8,753 nucleotides of DNA from VMCP01 sp964408945 (GTDB lineage: Bacteria; Bacteroidota; Bacteroidia; NS11-12g; UBA955), in the NCBI GenBank assembly GCA_964408945.1, contig CAYPBJ010000049.1, forward strand, positions 1 to 8,753, given 5' to 3'. Of the stretch, positions 8,723 to 8,753 are shown piece after piece. Under the pieces are notes generated by a model, which saw nothing but the letters and a program-made list of their open reading frames with translations, was not told the DNA's origin and searched no databases. Numbering within the stretch: the first letter of the stretch is position 1; each line of letters begins with the position of its first letter. The position numbers were made by a program, and so were the translations under genes.

Positions 8723-8753
8723 CTCTTTTGGTTTCGAAGCGGTCGCCCTTGTG
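8723..8753. other. Unassigned tail of the window
   Basis: The last 31 bases contain no start codon or recognisable signal on the plus strand. All three minus-strand frames are open into the end of the AsmA-like gene. In one, the TTAA at 8719-8722 would give a TAA stop overlapping the AsmA-like stop codon, after QGRPLRNQKS. A convergent gene could therefore end here, but the sequence is too short to decide. Confidence 0.2.

Noticed and set aside
8723..8753. A named convergent gene at the window end
   Set aside because: All three minus-strand frames are open and only about ten codons are visible, so neither frame nor family can be chosen.

Overview
This window looks like ordinary chromosomal DNA from a member of the Bacteroidota, probably Flavobacteriales or a neighbouring order. 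Three things point that way. The proteins have Bacteroidota-type features, such as a 431-residue MetK and a very large AsmA-like protein with one N-terminal anchor. Starts lack Shine-Dalgarno sequences and follow A-rich leaders. Elements matching the phylum's -7 promoter box (TAnnTTTG) lie just upstream of three of the five genes. The finer taxonomic placement is a guess.

Layout: positions 1-124 are an array of 7-base tandem units. Next come two minus-strand genes, pdxH (119-748) and ffh (845-2155), separated by a second heptamer array that fills most of 741-838. A 129-bp divergent promoter region (2156-2284) follows. Three plus-strand genes come after it: metK (2285-3580), glmS (3630-5471) and a 1053-residue AsmA-like envelope protein (5561-8722). 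A likely intrinsic terminator sits between glmS and the AsmA-like gene. The last 31 bases hold no assignable gene.

Functions: PdxH makes pyridoxal 5'-phosphate, Ffh is the protein of the signal recognition particle, MetK makes S-adenosylmethionine, and GlmS makes glucosamine-6-phosphate for peptidoglycan and LPS. The AsmA-like protein probably acts in the envelope, perhaps in lipid movement or outer-membrane homeostasis. All five genes are intact. They are core genes sharing a neighbourhood, and I see no dedicated multi-gene system, phage, transposon or CRISPR.

The unusual part is the pair of heptamer arrays around pdxH. The pdxH start codon lies in one array and its stop codon in the other. 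Within each array the 7-base period is kept while the unit sequence changes from block to block. The array after pdxH carries TAG in all three frames of the pdxH-sense strand and can pair with the gene's own 3' end. This is the observation most worth following up; no new system is demonstrated.
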